Assembly (NCBI GenBank): GCA_003344405.1
Contig: NOWV01000112.1
Span: 62,001-126,000, forward strand
Reading direction: 5' to 3'
Source of the DNA: Trichoplax sp. H2
Taxonomy: Eukaryota; Placozoa; Uniplacotomia; Trichoplacea
DNA length: 64,000 nucleotides
Shown here piece by piece: positions 48,235 to 59,844 of this stretch. Below the pieces are notes generated by a model. That model worked only from the letters and a program-made list of their open reading frames with translations, searched no databases and was not told the DNA's origin. Within the stretch, counting starts at the first letter, position 1. Each line of letters starts with the position of its first letter. The translations under genes were made by a program, and so were the position numbers.

Positions 48235-51200
48235 TTATTTCTTATACATAAAAATAGCCTTTTCATGCTTACCTTGACTATTACATATATATTCTAGGTT
48301 GTTATATGATTTGATTATATCGGGATGATTATGACCAATAAGTGAAAATTGAATTTTAAGAGACTTCTCATACATCGAAATAGCCTCTTTATACTTGCTT
48401 TGATTATAATATGAGGCTCCCAGATTGTTATATAATGTTGCAACATCGGGTTGATTATGATCACAGACTGACAATATAATTTTAAGAGATTTCTCATACA
48501 TAGAAATAGCTTCTTCATGCTTGCCTTGATTGTTGTACACATTTCCTAGATTGCTATATGATTTAGCAACTTTGGGATGATTATGAGTAAAGATTGATAG
48601 TCTAATTTTGAGAGATTTCGCATACATAGAAATAGCCTCTTCATGCTTGCTTTGATGTAAGTACACATTTCCTAGATTGTTATATGATACAGAAATATCG
48701 GGATGATTATGGTCAAAGACTGACAATTGAATTTCGAGAGATTTCTTATACATAAAAATAGCCTCTTCATGCTTGTTTTGATTAGAATACACATTTCCTA
48801 GATTATTAAGTGATTTGGCAACATGGGGATGATTAGGACCAAACACTGACGATGTAATTTTGAGAGACTTCTCATGCATAGATATAGCCTCTTCATGTCT
48901 GCCTTGATTACCATACACATTTCCTAGATTGTTATATAGCGTAGTAATATCGGGATGATTATGATCAAAGATTCGCAATGTAATTTTGAGAGACTTCTCA
49001 TACATAGAAATAGCCTCTTCATATTTGCTTTTACGTGAATATACATTTCCCAGATTGTTATATAATTTAGCAATATCGGGATGATTATGACCAAAGACTG
49101 ACAATGTGATTTTAAGAGACTTTTCATACATAAAAATAGCCTCTTCATGCTTGCCTTGATTAGAATATGTAGATCCTATGTTGTTATATGATTTGGCAAT
49201 ATCGGGATGATTATGACCAAAGACTGACGATGTAATTTTGAGAGACATCTTATACATAGAAATAGCCTCTTCATGTTTGCCTTGACATCTATATGCAGTT
49301 CCTAAGTCGTTATATGATGTAGCAACATGGGCATGATTATGACCAAAGACTGACAGTCTAATTTTAACAGACTTCTTGTACATAGAAACAGCCTCTTCAT
49401 GCTTGCCTTGATTATTGTACACATTTCCTAGATTGTTATATGATGCAGCAACATCGGGATGATTATGACCAAAAAATGATAATGTAATTTTGAGAGACTT
49501 CTCATACATAGAACAAGCCTCTTCATGCTTGCTTTGATTATAATATGCAGCTCCCATGTTGTTATATAATTTGGCAACATCGGGATGATTATGGCCAAAA
49601 AATGATAATGTAATTTTGAGAGACTTCTCATACATAGAACAAGCCTCTTTATGCTTGCCTTGATATCTATATGCAGTTCCTATGTTGCTATATGATGCAG
49701 CAATATCGAAATGATTATGGCCAAAGACTGATAATCTAATTTTGAGAGACTTCTCATACATAGAAATAGCTTCTTCATGCTTGCCTTGATCAGAATATGC
49801 AGTTCCCAAGTTGTTATATGATGTAGCAACATCGGAATGATTATGGCCAAAGACTGACAATCTAACTTTGAGAGACTTCTCATACATAAAAATAGCCTCT
49901 TCATGCTTGCTTTGATGTAAATACACATTTCCTAGATTGTTATATGACACAGAAACATCGGAATGATTATGACCAAAGACTGACAATTGAATTTTGAGAG
50001 ATTTCTTATACATAGAAATAGCCTCTTCATGCCTGCCTTGATTATCATACACATTTCCTAGATTGTTATATGATTTGGCAACAAGGGGATGATTATGACC
50101 AAAGACTGATAATTTAATTTTAAGAGATTTGTCATACATAGAAATAGCTTCTTCATACTTTCCTTGATTATAATACACATTTCCTAGATTGTTATATGAT
50201 TTGGCAATATCAGGATAATTATGACCAGAGGCTGACAATGTAATTTTGAGAGACTTCTCATACATAGAAATAGCCTCTTGATGTTTGCCTAGATTACCAT
50301 ACACATTTCCTAGATTGTTATACGATGCTGAAACATCGGGATGATTATGACTAAAGACTGACAATGTAATTTTGAGAGACTTCTCATACATAGAAATAGC
50401 CTCTGCATGCTTGCTTTGATCATAATATGCAGCTCCCATGTTGTTATATGATTTGGCAACATCGGGATGATTGTGACCAAAGACTGATAATTGAATTTTG
50501 AGAGATTTATCATACATAGAAATAGCCTCTTTATGCTTGCCTTGGTGTCTATATGCCTCTCCCATGTTGCTGTATGATTTGGCAACATGGGGATGATTAT
50601 GACCAAAGACTGATAATTGAATTTTGAGAGACTTCTCATACATAGAAATAGCTTCTTCATACTTGCCTTGATAATGATATGTAGCTCCCATGTTGTTATA
50701 TGTTGTAGCAACATCGGGATGATTATAACCAAAGACTAATAATGTAATTTTGAGAGACTTCTCAAACAAAAAAATAGCCTCATCATGCTTGCCTTGATTG
50801 GAATATGTAGATCCTATGTTGTTATATGACGCAGAAACATCGGGATGATTATGGCCAAAGACTGATGATGTAATTTTGAGAGACTTCTCATACATACAAA
50901 TAGCCATTTCGTGTTTGCCTTGATGTCTATATGCCTCTCCCATATTGTTATATAATTTGGCAAGATCCGGATGATTATGGCCAAAGACTGACAATTGAAT
51001 TTTGAGAGACTTCTCATAACTAGAAATAGCCTCTTCATACTTGCCTTGATTACAATACACATTTCCTAGATTGTTATATGATTTTGCAAGATCGGGATGA
51101 TTATGGCGAAAGACTAACGATGCAATTTTAATAGATTTCTGATACATAGAAATAGCCTCTTTATGCTTGCCTTGAACTAAATACGCGTTTCCTAGATTGT

Positions 51201-52125
51201 TATATGATTTGGCAACATTGGAATGATCGAGACTAAAGACTGACAGTGTAATTTTGAGAGACTTTTCATACATAGAAATAGCCTCTTCATACTTGCCTTG
51301 CTTGCAATACACATTTCCTAGATTGTTATATGATCCAGAAACATCGGGATGATTATGGCCAAAGAGCGACAATCTAATTTTGAGAGATTTCTCATACATA
51401 GAAACAGCCTCTTCATGATTGCCTTGATTAGAATATATCTTTCCCATGCTGTTATATGATTTGACAATATTGGGATGATTATGACCAAAGACTGACAATT
51501 GAATTTTGAGAGACTTTTCATACATAGAAATAGCCTCTTCATGCTTGCCTTGTTTATCATACACATTTCCTAAATTGTTATATAATTTGGCAACATCAGA
51601 ATGATTATGGCCAAAGATTGATAATGTAATTTTGAGGGACTTGTCATATATAGAAATAGCCTCATCATGCTTGCCTTGATTAAAATATGCGTTTCCTACG
51701 TTGTTATATGATCTAGCAATATCAGGATGATGGCGATCAAGGATTGATAATCTAATGTTGAGTGACTTTTCAAGCATAGAAATAGCCTCTTTATAATTAC
51801 CCTGATCATAGTAAATGATTCCTATCTCGTTGTATGAATTAGCGATGCTCGGATTATATTCTACTATACACCTTAATTTTATATCAACCGACTTCATATA
51901 ACTATTCAGTGCCTCATTCCAGTCTCGTTCCACTTGCTTAATATCACCATATCTATGTAAGCTTTCCGCAATCATCATTTCATCTTTTAGCTTCTCAGCT
52001 ATTTCTCGCGCTTTTTCTGTTAATTGTTTAGCCTTTATACGTTCGCTTTGCTGTAAATATATGCCACTAAGAAGAAGGCAGACATGATATTGAAGTCGAT
52101 CAGGATCAATAGTACATGTAGACAT
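48235..52125 (-). CDS. Large intronless tetratricopeptide (TPR) array protein, kinesin-light-chain type
   Basis: The 1296-residue protein is almost entirely a 42-residue repeat. The consensus runs SYNNLGNVYDNQGKHEEAIS, then MYEKSLKIQLSVFGHNHPDVA, the extended TPR with the H-P between helices seen in kinesin light chain and TPR_10/TPR_12 proteins. About 29 units follow a less regular N-terminal part (about residues 1-85: helical, EKAREIAEKLKDEMMIAESLH, ending in a diverged TPR). Such arrays fold as a right-handed superhelix that binds peptides or other proteins. There is no enzymatic domain, signal peptide or membrane segment, so a soluble scaffold or adaptor is most likely. The chosen start is the ATG at 52123-52125. 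An AG (TTCAAG) lies a few bases upstream, so the ORF could be the 3' exon of a longer gene with upstream domains, although none was seen. Repeat units are also highly similar as 126-bp DNA, indicating recent unequal crossover or gene conversion. Confidence 0.85.
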   Translation of the reverse strand: MSTCTIDPDRLQYHVCLLLSGIYLQQSERIKAKQLTEKAREIAEKLKDEMMIAESLHRYGDIKQVERDWNEALNSYMKSVDIKLRCIVEYNPSIANSYNEIGIIYYDQGNYKEAISMLEKSLNIRLSILDRHHPDIARSYNNVGNAYFNQGKHDEAISIYDKSLKITLSIFGHNHSDVAKLYNNLGNVYDKQGKHEEAISMYEKSLKIQLSVFGHNHPNIVKSYNSMGKIYSNQGNHEEAVSMYEKSLKIRLSLFGHNHPDVSGSYNNLGNVYCKQGKYEEAISMYEKSLKITLSVFSLDHSNVAKSYNNLGNAYLVQGKHKEAISMYQKSIKIASLVFRHNHPDLAKSYNNLGNVYCNQGKYEEAISSYEKSLKIQLSVFGHNHPDLAKLYNNMGEAYRHQGKHEMAICMYEKSLKITSSVFGHNHPDVSASYNNIGSTYSNQGKHDEAIFLFEKSLKITLLVFGYNHPDVATTYNNMGATYHYQGKYEEAISMYEKSLKIQLSVFGHNHPHVAKSYSNMGEAYRHQGKHKEAISMYDKSLKIQLSVFGHNHPDVAKSYNNMGAAYYDQSKHAEAISMYEKSLKITLSVFSHNHPDVSASYNNLGNVYGNLGKHQEAISMYEKSLKITLSASGHNYPDIAKSYNNLGNVYYNQGKYEEAISMYDKSLKIKLSVFGHNHPLVAKSYNNLGNVYDNQGRHEEAISMYKKSLKIQLSVFGHNHSDVSVSYNNLGNVYLHQSKHEEAIFMYEKSLKVRLSVFGHNHSDVATSYNNLGTAYSDQGKHEEAISMYEKSLKIRLSVFGHNHFDIAASYSNIGTAYRYQGKHKEACSMYEKSLKITLSFFGHNHPDVAKLYNNMGAAYYNQSKHEEACSMYEKSLKITLSFFGHNHPDVAASYNNLGNVYNNQGKHEEAVSMYKKSVKIRLSVFGHNHAHVATSYNDLGTAYRCQGKHEEAISMYKMSLKITSSVFGHNHPDIAKSYNNIGSTYSNQGKHEEAIFMYEKSLKITLSVFGHNHPDIAKLYNNLGNVYSRKSKYEEAISMYEKSLKITLRIFDHNHPDITTLYNNLGNVYGNQGRHEEAISMHEKSLKITSSVFGPNHPHVAKSLNNLGNVYSNQNKHEEAIFMYKKSLEIQLSVFDHNHPDISVSYNNLGNVYLHQSKHEEAISMYAKSLKIRLSIFTHNHPKVAKSYSNLGNVYNNQGKHEEAISMYEKSLKIILSVCDHNQPDVATLYNNLGASYYNQSKYKEAISMYEKSLKIQFSLIGHNHPDIIKSYNNLEYICNSQGKHEKAIFMYKK

Positions 52126-52815
52126 TGCTTGAATTTTATTGAAAATTCGTGTATAATAAATAAAATATCGCCAGATTAAAATTACCAGATTGATGGAATA
52201 GTACTGCTTTTACCTATAATGAGTTTATTCCTTGTAATTGAAGGTTCGATAATTCATGAATCAATTCAAAAATCTGATGAAAATTAAATAGATTTCGTAC
52301 CAAGCTACCTATATTAATGAGTGTACTATACAATTCAACCTTGTAACTGTATATTTGAGTAAAACGAAAATTGTGATAATATAACTATTGCAAGTAGCTT
52401 CCTTTACTTTCAAAATTTCAAATTTATCATCACTTAAGACTTACTTTTTTTGATGTTATTCTACCGTAACGTGATAAAATGTTGCAATAGTTTTTAGGGC
52501 ATCAGCGAGTAAATGTTATTTTACTTGCAATCGCGCTCGTAATGTAGTGCTGCCAAAGTATAATCACGTGCAGAACCTGATGTAATATCTACTACAGCAC
52601 GAAGTTTTTACACGGCAGTGTAAACTACTAGTGACCAGCGTGATGAAAATTACAGTAACTACTGTGATTTGCACGCAATTGCACAGTTGGTTGTTGTCTA
52701 TTTATTTATTGTAGTTTTGGTGCCGCTGTTTCACGTAATGATGGTGTGCTACGGGATAATTTATGCATACCTATCGTAATATAGTTTTCATAAAACAATT
52801 TATCTAGAAATGTAT
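52126..52815. other. Upstream flank of the TPR gene
   Basis: No gene recognised. A promoter or an upstream exon of the TPR gene would be expected here, but none could be defined from the sequence. Confidence 0.4.
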
Positions 52816-52825
52816 TTATATTAGC

Positions 52826-53135
52826 TTATCTATGACGCTAGACATACTTTTAATAGATAACTGCATAATTTTGCTCAATATTATCTATAAACTGATAATT
52901 AATGTTTATGTTGATTTATTATAAATTGACGGACTTTTTCAATCAAGTTTGTGTTCAGTTCTGTCTAAAAGAGACTAGTGTTTTGTTACTGTTCCTCCTG
53001 ACGATCTCCTATCGTCAGGAATTAGAGTTGTACTGTAGGTTAATGTCAGGAAGTACAAACCTGACAATAAACTCATAGTGTGCAATTTCTGTAATAGTTA
53101 ACTTTTTCCACCTTACAAATTTCGATTTGTAACAT
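52826..53135 (+). repeat. Dispersed repeat family A, copy 2
   Basis: Shares ordered blocks with 3165-3435: TTATCTATGA, ACATACTTTTAATAGATAACT, TATCTATAAACTGATAAT, GTACTGTAGGT(T)AATGTC, CCTGACAATAAACTCATAG and ATTTCGATTTGTAAC. The central palindrome, CCTGACGATC/TCCTATCGTCAGG (52997-53021), is near-perfect in this copy. Confidence 0.78.
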
Positions 53136-55105
53136 GGTGATATCTTAAAACGTAATATATTTTTAGGTTTAGGCAACAAAATTGCTCTAAAATAGACATT
53201 ACTACAGTATTGTGATCTCTACAATGTAGAGTCATAATAATACTGTAAAAGCTTGGATTTAAAATTTTACGAAGTAAATGCTGTGGAAGACAAATTAAAT
53301 AAGTCAATAGTATCATACAATCCATCAGCATGGCGCAACAAAAATTGGTTCCTGCAACCCTGGGCTCTATATTTCCTTGGCAGTATCTTTTACTTACTCC
53401 AGTAACTATTTCTTGCTAGCCTTTTGAATATTGTATACATATGTTATCTAATCATTTACCTTAAAACTATCCTTAGGCTCCAAATCTTCTTCTTTTATAC
53501 CTCTCGTTAGTCCATTACATTTTGTAAAGATATTTGTAAATAACTTCTACGTAACAACTTTTGCTTTTAAGGTGAAATTTTATCTGTAGGCGTCACTGCT
53601 CCTAGTCATTATCTTATATTTTACTTTTATACTATTCGTTATATACTGATACATTTAGTATATTTTTAGTATGTTAAATTCCATATAGTGTACACAGGGG
53701 CCGCAATTCTTCGTTTTTCTCTCAATCTTCCAACACAAATCCCGATTTCTACAGGTGAGAGTCTCATTTTAACCTATGCGAACTTTTCGTCTTCTATCAC
53801 CTCATTTATTTACTAACTTATTCTCTTATCACAAATTGAGTTAGTATAATTTATATGAGACTGCTTACTACCACTCGTTAATCGATTTGATGACTAAATT
53901 ATTAGGGACTATCTCTATCTCTATCGGGCTAAAATTATCTAACTTACCACAACAGAACTGACAGCTTATATCCAGTTAGTACAATCAAGTATTTGTACGG
54001 TCGATACAAGCACAAATGAAGAACGACTAGAAAAGTAATCTAAACTTATGTGATGAAGAGTTCGATAATTCAGCGATAGTAGATTTAGCAGGTATTTAGA
54101 GATGAACACGAATGCGTTAAGTAAGAAAATCGGTTCTTTATTATAGAATAAAAGTGCGGAGTAGTTACGGTAGAGCAGCGTATAAGGCATGTTAGAGTAA
54201 AGTGAAAATAATTAATTCTGTGACTCTTGCAACTTGTTGTGTCGAATTCTACAATATTGTCCTCTACATGTGTACTCATAATTTCTGCCTCAGATTCACT
54301 TCAAAAAAAACTAAGCTATTTAGAAGCAATTTACAAGCTGATAAAGTCTGCCGTTAGATTTTCAACCGCAGATTATGGTATTGATAAGATTTTCTCGATG
54401 ACTGTTGTTTAATACGAAGATAATAGAGGATTTATGTTTCATGTTTGCTATGAAATTATGAAATCGAAGTCAAATTATCCATTTGCATTTTCTAGATTTC
54501 AATTTGATCAAAATTATGAAAAGCTATTAAGACACTCTAAATGCGTATCTTATAACAAGAACAATTATGAGGCTTCCTAGATTTAGTAAATCTTGTACTA
54601 GGAAATAGGTCATAGGTTAGTCAACCGATGATTGAAAGAGTCTGGTAGGAGACTTTTGCAAGTATGAATCATTAGTTAGATTAATTTAGGGTTTGCATTT
54701 GTCCTTTCAATAGTATAATTGGGTCTTGTCAAGAATTTTTACAATAGTGTTTCATTGGTTTGTTGAATTGCCGACCGCAGGTGTATATAGAAACTACAGT
54801 TGTAGAAATATGAACGTGGAATCTGGGTTAATTGTATGATTTAGAATTAGGTAAATGATTACCCTTAGCCAGAGTTATTATTTTGATCAGTATAGAAGAG
54901 CTTCTATTTAAGTTAAGATATATTTTTGTATCACTTATGGCTAGGTTTAATATTTCTATTAGCAGATTATACAGTAGATATAAATATTTATCGAGCACCA
55001 ACATTGCATCTCTATCAAATTTATTTATGTTCTCATTATAAAAGTGCTTATGGACTTTCAGTTATATGAACGTAGGCTGAAATCTTTATAATTCAAACTA
55101 TTTGT
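53136..55105. other. Intergenic, no gene recognised
   Basis: Only short unsupported frames. Upstream exons of the candidate gene ending at 55282 could lie here, but none could be defined. Confidence 0.45.
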
Positions 55106-55109
55106 ACAG

Positions 55110-55282
55110 TAAAGCCAACGGCAAATAGGAAAACAAAAATTGAATTCGCAATGAGTGGAATGGACGAGAATGCCTACTCTGCAGTTGTACCATATGACGA
55201 CGTTAATTCCATATTTTCTTATATTCAAGATAAAAATCATCGAAGTGGTGATCGCAACAATCAGCATGTTTACCAGCAGTAA
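55110..55282 (+). CDS. Candidate last exon of an unidentified plus-strand gene
   Basis: Preceded by a good acceptor (AAACTATTTGTACAG), one frame is open to a TAA at 55280-55282. It encodes about 56 residues, KPTANRKTKIEFAMSG then MDENAYSAVVPYDDVNSIFS, ending in a basic/polar NNQHVYQQ. The composition (Asp/Tyr/Pro-rich, with SAVVPYDDV) looks like a cytoplasmic tail. I could not link it to upstream exons or name a family. Confidence 0.3.
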
Positions 55283-55879
55283 TGCACCCCATACCGGTCG
55301 GTAGTTGATTATAGTGATAGCTATACTTAAGTCAATTGGATTAGTCTATTATGCTATTGTTAATACCCGATAAAGTGTTGATTGTAAATATTGGTCATTG
55401 CTAGATATAATAATTACTAATGATAGTAGATCAGTTAAGTTTGTTACATCATTCAATCGATGTGCTGAGATTTGAAGATGTCTGATATCTTACGGTGTCG
55501 GGTATTAATAGAAGAATGTTGGTATCTTAAGTAAGCAGATTCGGCTCTTAGAATGAGTTGATTATTTTTTAGAGGATAAGTATTCAATTGACAACTCAAA
55601 TCTGATTGTAGGCAGTTTTTTTGCGTCACTAAATTGATCAAATGCTATTTGCGTTGCAGATAGAAGCATCTAATTCATTTGAAGCTTAGAATGTTCTACT
55701 TTAGATTCTCATTGCTACTCTACTAGTCTAAAACCGTATAAATAGCTGATAACTATAAGGTGCTATAATTTAGAATGGCTGTACGTGCAGAAAGAATTAA
55801 AGACGATCTTGATGTATGATACTTATGTTTCATAATGATATCGTTGAATAATGCGCAAGCTAATGACAGAAAATCAATA

Positions 55880-56415
55880 TGGTTTATAACATAGTCTGTA
55901 AGAAACCAGGCAAAAGAAGAGGCTTTATATGCTAAAAAAAAATAATCAATGAATACGAAAGAGAAGTTATCTCATTCCAGTACTTCACTAGGGCATTTCC
56001 TTAACGTAAGGTGCGACCTAAGGCTTTAGCCGTAGAAAATGTTAAAGAATATGAAGGAGAAACTATCCTATTTTCATCCTTTAATAGGGCATTTCCAGAA
56101 CGTATAATCCAAGAAAGGCTTTATCTACTGGAAAACAATAAAGAATATAACGGATAAGCTATCTCATTCCAGTTTTGAAGTCAACATGGTTTATAACATC
56201 ATCTGCGCAAAATATGGTGAAAAGGACAGGTGTTATCTGCAAAATAATCAAAAAATGTGAAACTATCTTATTCCAGTCCTTTAGTATGGGATTTCATGAA
56301 CGTATTTTGCAGGAACAGACTTTATCTATAGGAAAAAATAAAAAAATATAAAGGAGAAGCTATCTCATTCCAGTTTTTAAATAGAGCATTTTATGAATGT
56401 ATGAGGCTAATGAAA
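55880..56415. repeat. Degenerate tandem repeat, unit about 95-105 bp, about five copies
   Basis: The core GGAGAAGCTATCTCATTCCAG(T) followed by TT(A/T)ATAGGGCATTT-C-(T/G)AACGTA, then AGGCTTTATCT-C-TGGAAAA-AATAAAGAATAT, recurs. Cores lie near 55960, 56060, 56151, 56256 and 56353. The copies are diverged (about 75-85%), with an inserted stretch near 56165-56220 that echoes the sequence at 55870-55900. Confidence 0.75.
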
Positions 56416-56419
56416 CTAG

Positions 56420-57970
56420 AAATGACAAGCAAAAGTTGGCGTACTTGTAATTCTTTCAGTGACACTGTACGCCTGCATGCTTTATCTATTCGCTTTTACT
56501 ACAACAAACTAGCTACAGCACTAATTAGCTATTGAACACCATCTACTTTTTCGTTATCATTACTCTGGCAGCTAGTAATTAGATATTGTTTCTCCTGCCA
56601 TTCTTCTCTATAGTTCCAAGTTGATATAGTGAATGCCAATCTATACTTTGTGTTTCAGATATCTTAAATTCTAGTCTCGTATTTATAGAGTCGGTGTCTA
56701 TTGAATTGCACTATCGTAACTTATCGATGATAGTTAAATACTATATATTTACTTTGGGATCTATGTGCTATAACTTTAGTGCGTAACAATATTATTGACA
56801 ATTAGCAGTAATCTCAAATCCTATTACAGTCTCGTAAACTTATCCATCCTTGAGTGCATAGAGTAGAATTGATTAGGGTCCTAAATAGAGGAAATAGTTC
56901 TAATTCTGACGATCTTATTTAGTAACCCTATTTCACATACTATTAGGGTTGCTCAAGTGTCTTTACGACTGAATCATAAATACTGTGTTGTAAATTTGAA
57001 TTATAAAAATCTGCAACGGAATATCTAACAGTAATCTAGACAATTACAATAATTGCTTGTCACAGTCCAACTTGCAAACTTTCTGCTTTGCAAAAGATGC
57101 ATTGAAAGTCTAGGCAATCGAGCATTAGCTAAATTTTGTACCCCAATCATTTCTAAAAACTTGAAAAATTGAGAATGATGATCATTTATTTTACTACGAC
57201 TCACACGTCATTATATCTTCTTTATTAAGTTGATCTTTTACTACCCTTTCATATTACGAGAATTAAATAAATAGTTTAATATTAGCGATAAAGTTAAGTC
57301 TAAGCGAATAAATATGCTTGTCTACTGTTATAAATTCTTTTATACAGTAGCCGCCGTAATATAACTTCTATAATGGGAAATTGTTGGCATATGTCAGAGA
57401 GGAAAAGCTCGACTGTAAGCTCGTAGTGGTATGCATATTTGCTATGTTTGCTAATTTAGTTTCAATACTATATCGTGATAGTCACAATAGAATTTTGTCA
57501 CGATTTACACTGCTTAAGCGTTAATAGTTCTTTGAACTTGATACATTTGAGCATATTTCTTTAATAGCTTAAGGGAGGAGGAGGAATAGAGTTTAATACT
57601 GTAGAAGGTCATTAAAATGATTCAAAACAGTTGGTAGTCTTGCGATGTTCAACTCGCTGCTTGCTAAATTTATTTATTGAAGAAGTACTGCACGTAAAGA
57701 AGAAAGACCCTTGCATGATTCTCCAAATTGATTTTCGATGCCGGTTGGGTGGCACAATTTAAATACAATGTACGGAAGAGGCGGAATTAATCCTTTAATG
57801 TATGCTAACTTTTGTTACTTATTAACGCAAGATGTGCTTATACGTATTAATTTGTTAGTATAGCCTTAGGCATGAGGAAAAAAATTGACGCTCTCTAACT
57901 GATTATGAATACGTTAATAGTCATTACGATTAATTAATCGCAGGCCGAGATTTACTTACTTAGCGGAAAG
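56420..57970. other. Intergenic, no gene recognised
   Basis: No supported gene. The stretch at 57350-57430 faintly recalls repeat family A, but too weakly to annotate. Confidence 0.45.
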
Positions 57971-57974
57971 TGAA

Positions 57975-58400
57975 GTTGTGAGCCCTCCCCCCCCCCCGTA
58001 GGTAACCTGATTGGCTCCGAAAGGCAAAACAAGAGTCAAGAGGAAGAAAACAAAGCGCCGCTAGCGATGGCCAAAGTTTACAGTAAAATATTAATAAGTG
58101 ATGGTCCCAGCATAGGAATATTTGTGTTAGAGTTTTGTTCAAAATTGGTTGTCAAATAAGATGGGCCCGGATCGTATAAAAGGGTCTTAGAGGGAGAGCT
58201 AAAGTAGCCTCTCAGATTTGCTAAGTCGCGATTACTAGACTAACGTTCTACTATTAGCTATAGCCTTTTTATTGTTAATATTCTGTAACCTATTATGTAT
58301 ATGTGTATGTATTAAAGTTATTCTTATCCTAAGGCACTTAGTCTCAGCATTATTGTGAACCAGTAGTTCGGAATAATTTAGGAGTAACAATTATTACACA
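57975..58400 (+). mobile_element. LTR-like segment (possible solo LTR)
   Basis: The segment starts TGTGAGCCC, followed by a run of about 11 C. It contains TATAAAAGG at 58175, a purine-rich GTCTTAGAGGGAGAGCTAAAG stretch shortly after, an ATTAAAG near 58309, and ends ATTATTACACA. The TG...CA ends, TATA box and downstream polyadenylation-like signal in about 425 bp resemble a retrotransposon LTR. No matching second LTR, primer-binding site or clear target-site duplication was found. It could also be an ordinary promoter. Confidence 0.3.
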
Positions 58401-59844
58401 TTCTTATGTTAATTGATACATTATCATCGAAATGATTAAGATTTGTTGTGTTAAATTATTACCGGTAAACTCTCCGCTCAAAAGAACGATTAGAAAATCA
58501 AATATACTATTAAAAATCGTATTGCCCTAATTTGCTACTTATAAAATATCATTTCACTTCGCTGACAGTGAGCATACATCATAAAAAAGAGTCTATTTCA
58601 TGAGTACACTAATTATTCAAGCTTATTAATTTTTAATTAAGATCGTGATATCTTAAAGATTCATTCCATGGTTTCTATTTAATTGAAGGAAGTTACTCAA
58701 TATCTGCCGTACTAATTAGGCTATTAAGCTATTATAGTGATTATTTATCCTCGAATTTAAATCTACAATGTATTGCAGTGACTCAATTTTTAATCAACTA
58801 CGTTAATATCTTATTATTGACGATCTAAAAAGTAATATTAGTAAAGTGATTTAGTAGTGCAAGGAAAGGATAGGAAGTGAAATGAAGGCAGGAATTTAGT
58901 GGCCTTTACAGCTCGAAATGCCAATCTTTATATTTTAAATTAAATCCAAATTGCTTCATTAAGTAAATCAAGATTATTGCAGTTGCCATAGTGGTTTTTC
59001 AAAGAAGATAAAATATATAGCTGTTTATTTTTTGAATAGCTAAGATATATTAGGGACAACAGGGTGATAGGATATAATTTAATATATCCAAAAAGTAAAA
59101 GATGCTATTCTAGAATTGATCGTGATAGCTGTATCTTAATAGATTCAGGAAGAACAATAAAATAGATTTCCTTGTACTAATTCACGTTTTTCATCACTAT
59201 GAAAGGAGAAGTTTAAAAGCGATCATTTTGGAGTGAAGAAAAGAAGAATAATCTATTAGAAAATGACGATTACATTTATTACATCTTCTTTATATAATTC
59301 ATCGACGAAAGCTGATAGTTCCTGTAGCCATTTTGAACTAGTTTATCCACTATTATTACGCTAATTAATGAAATCATTAACCAGCCATTGGCTAAGTGCT
59401 TTGAATATCAGTAGAATAATTAAGACCATTGTTACTTAATATATCCTTAAGGCGCCACATCAATAAATGGAAAGTAAGTTTAGTAATTTATTTTATCCTA
59501 CATGAGATATATACTGAATAAATTCCATTATCTTATCGTTATATCATCATAATAATGATGCTTTAATATAAATAAATAATAATTAGAATGCCATGAAGAC
59601 TTACAATTGTATTACTGCAAGAACCTAAGCGGTAGTGATTTTTCGTTAACATTACATCTAGGTGCGGTTTTAGGTAGTTTCGATTGTTTTACAGACGAAA
59701 GTAATTGATCCAGTAGATCAATTTGGTTTAAATCGAGATTAATCGGCGTTGCTGGAGAACTGCAGCTATACGAGCGTATGTCTTGTCTTTTAATTCTATT
59801 GATTGAATACTGTTTTTCTAGCTTCATTGATCTATTTCACAGTC
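58401..59844. other. Intergenic, no gene recognised
   Basis: No supported gene. The sequence just before 59845 (CTATTTCACAG) looks like a splice acceptor, so a non-coding 5' exon of the next gene may lie here. Confidence 0.4.

Noticed and set aside
47940-51566. Second set of long minus-strand frames with repeats like KASMKRLFLCMRSLSKL
   Set aside because: Shadow frame of the TPR array; it repeats only because the TPR DNA repeats and has no globular protein character.
57350-57430. Possible fourth copy of dispersed repeat family A
   Set aside because: Only a short GTCAGAGAGGAAAAGCTCGACTGTAAGCTCGTAG stretch is reminiscent; the flanking blocks are absent.
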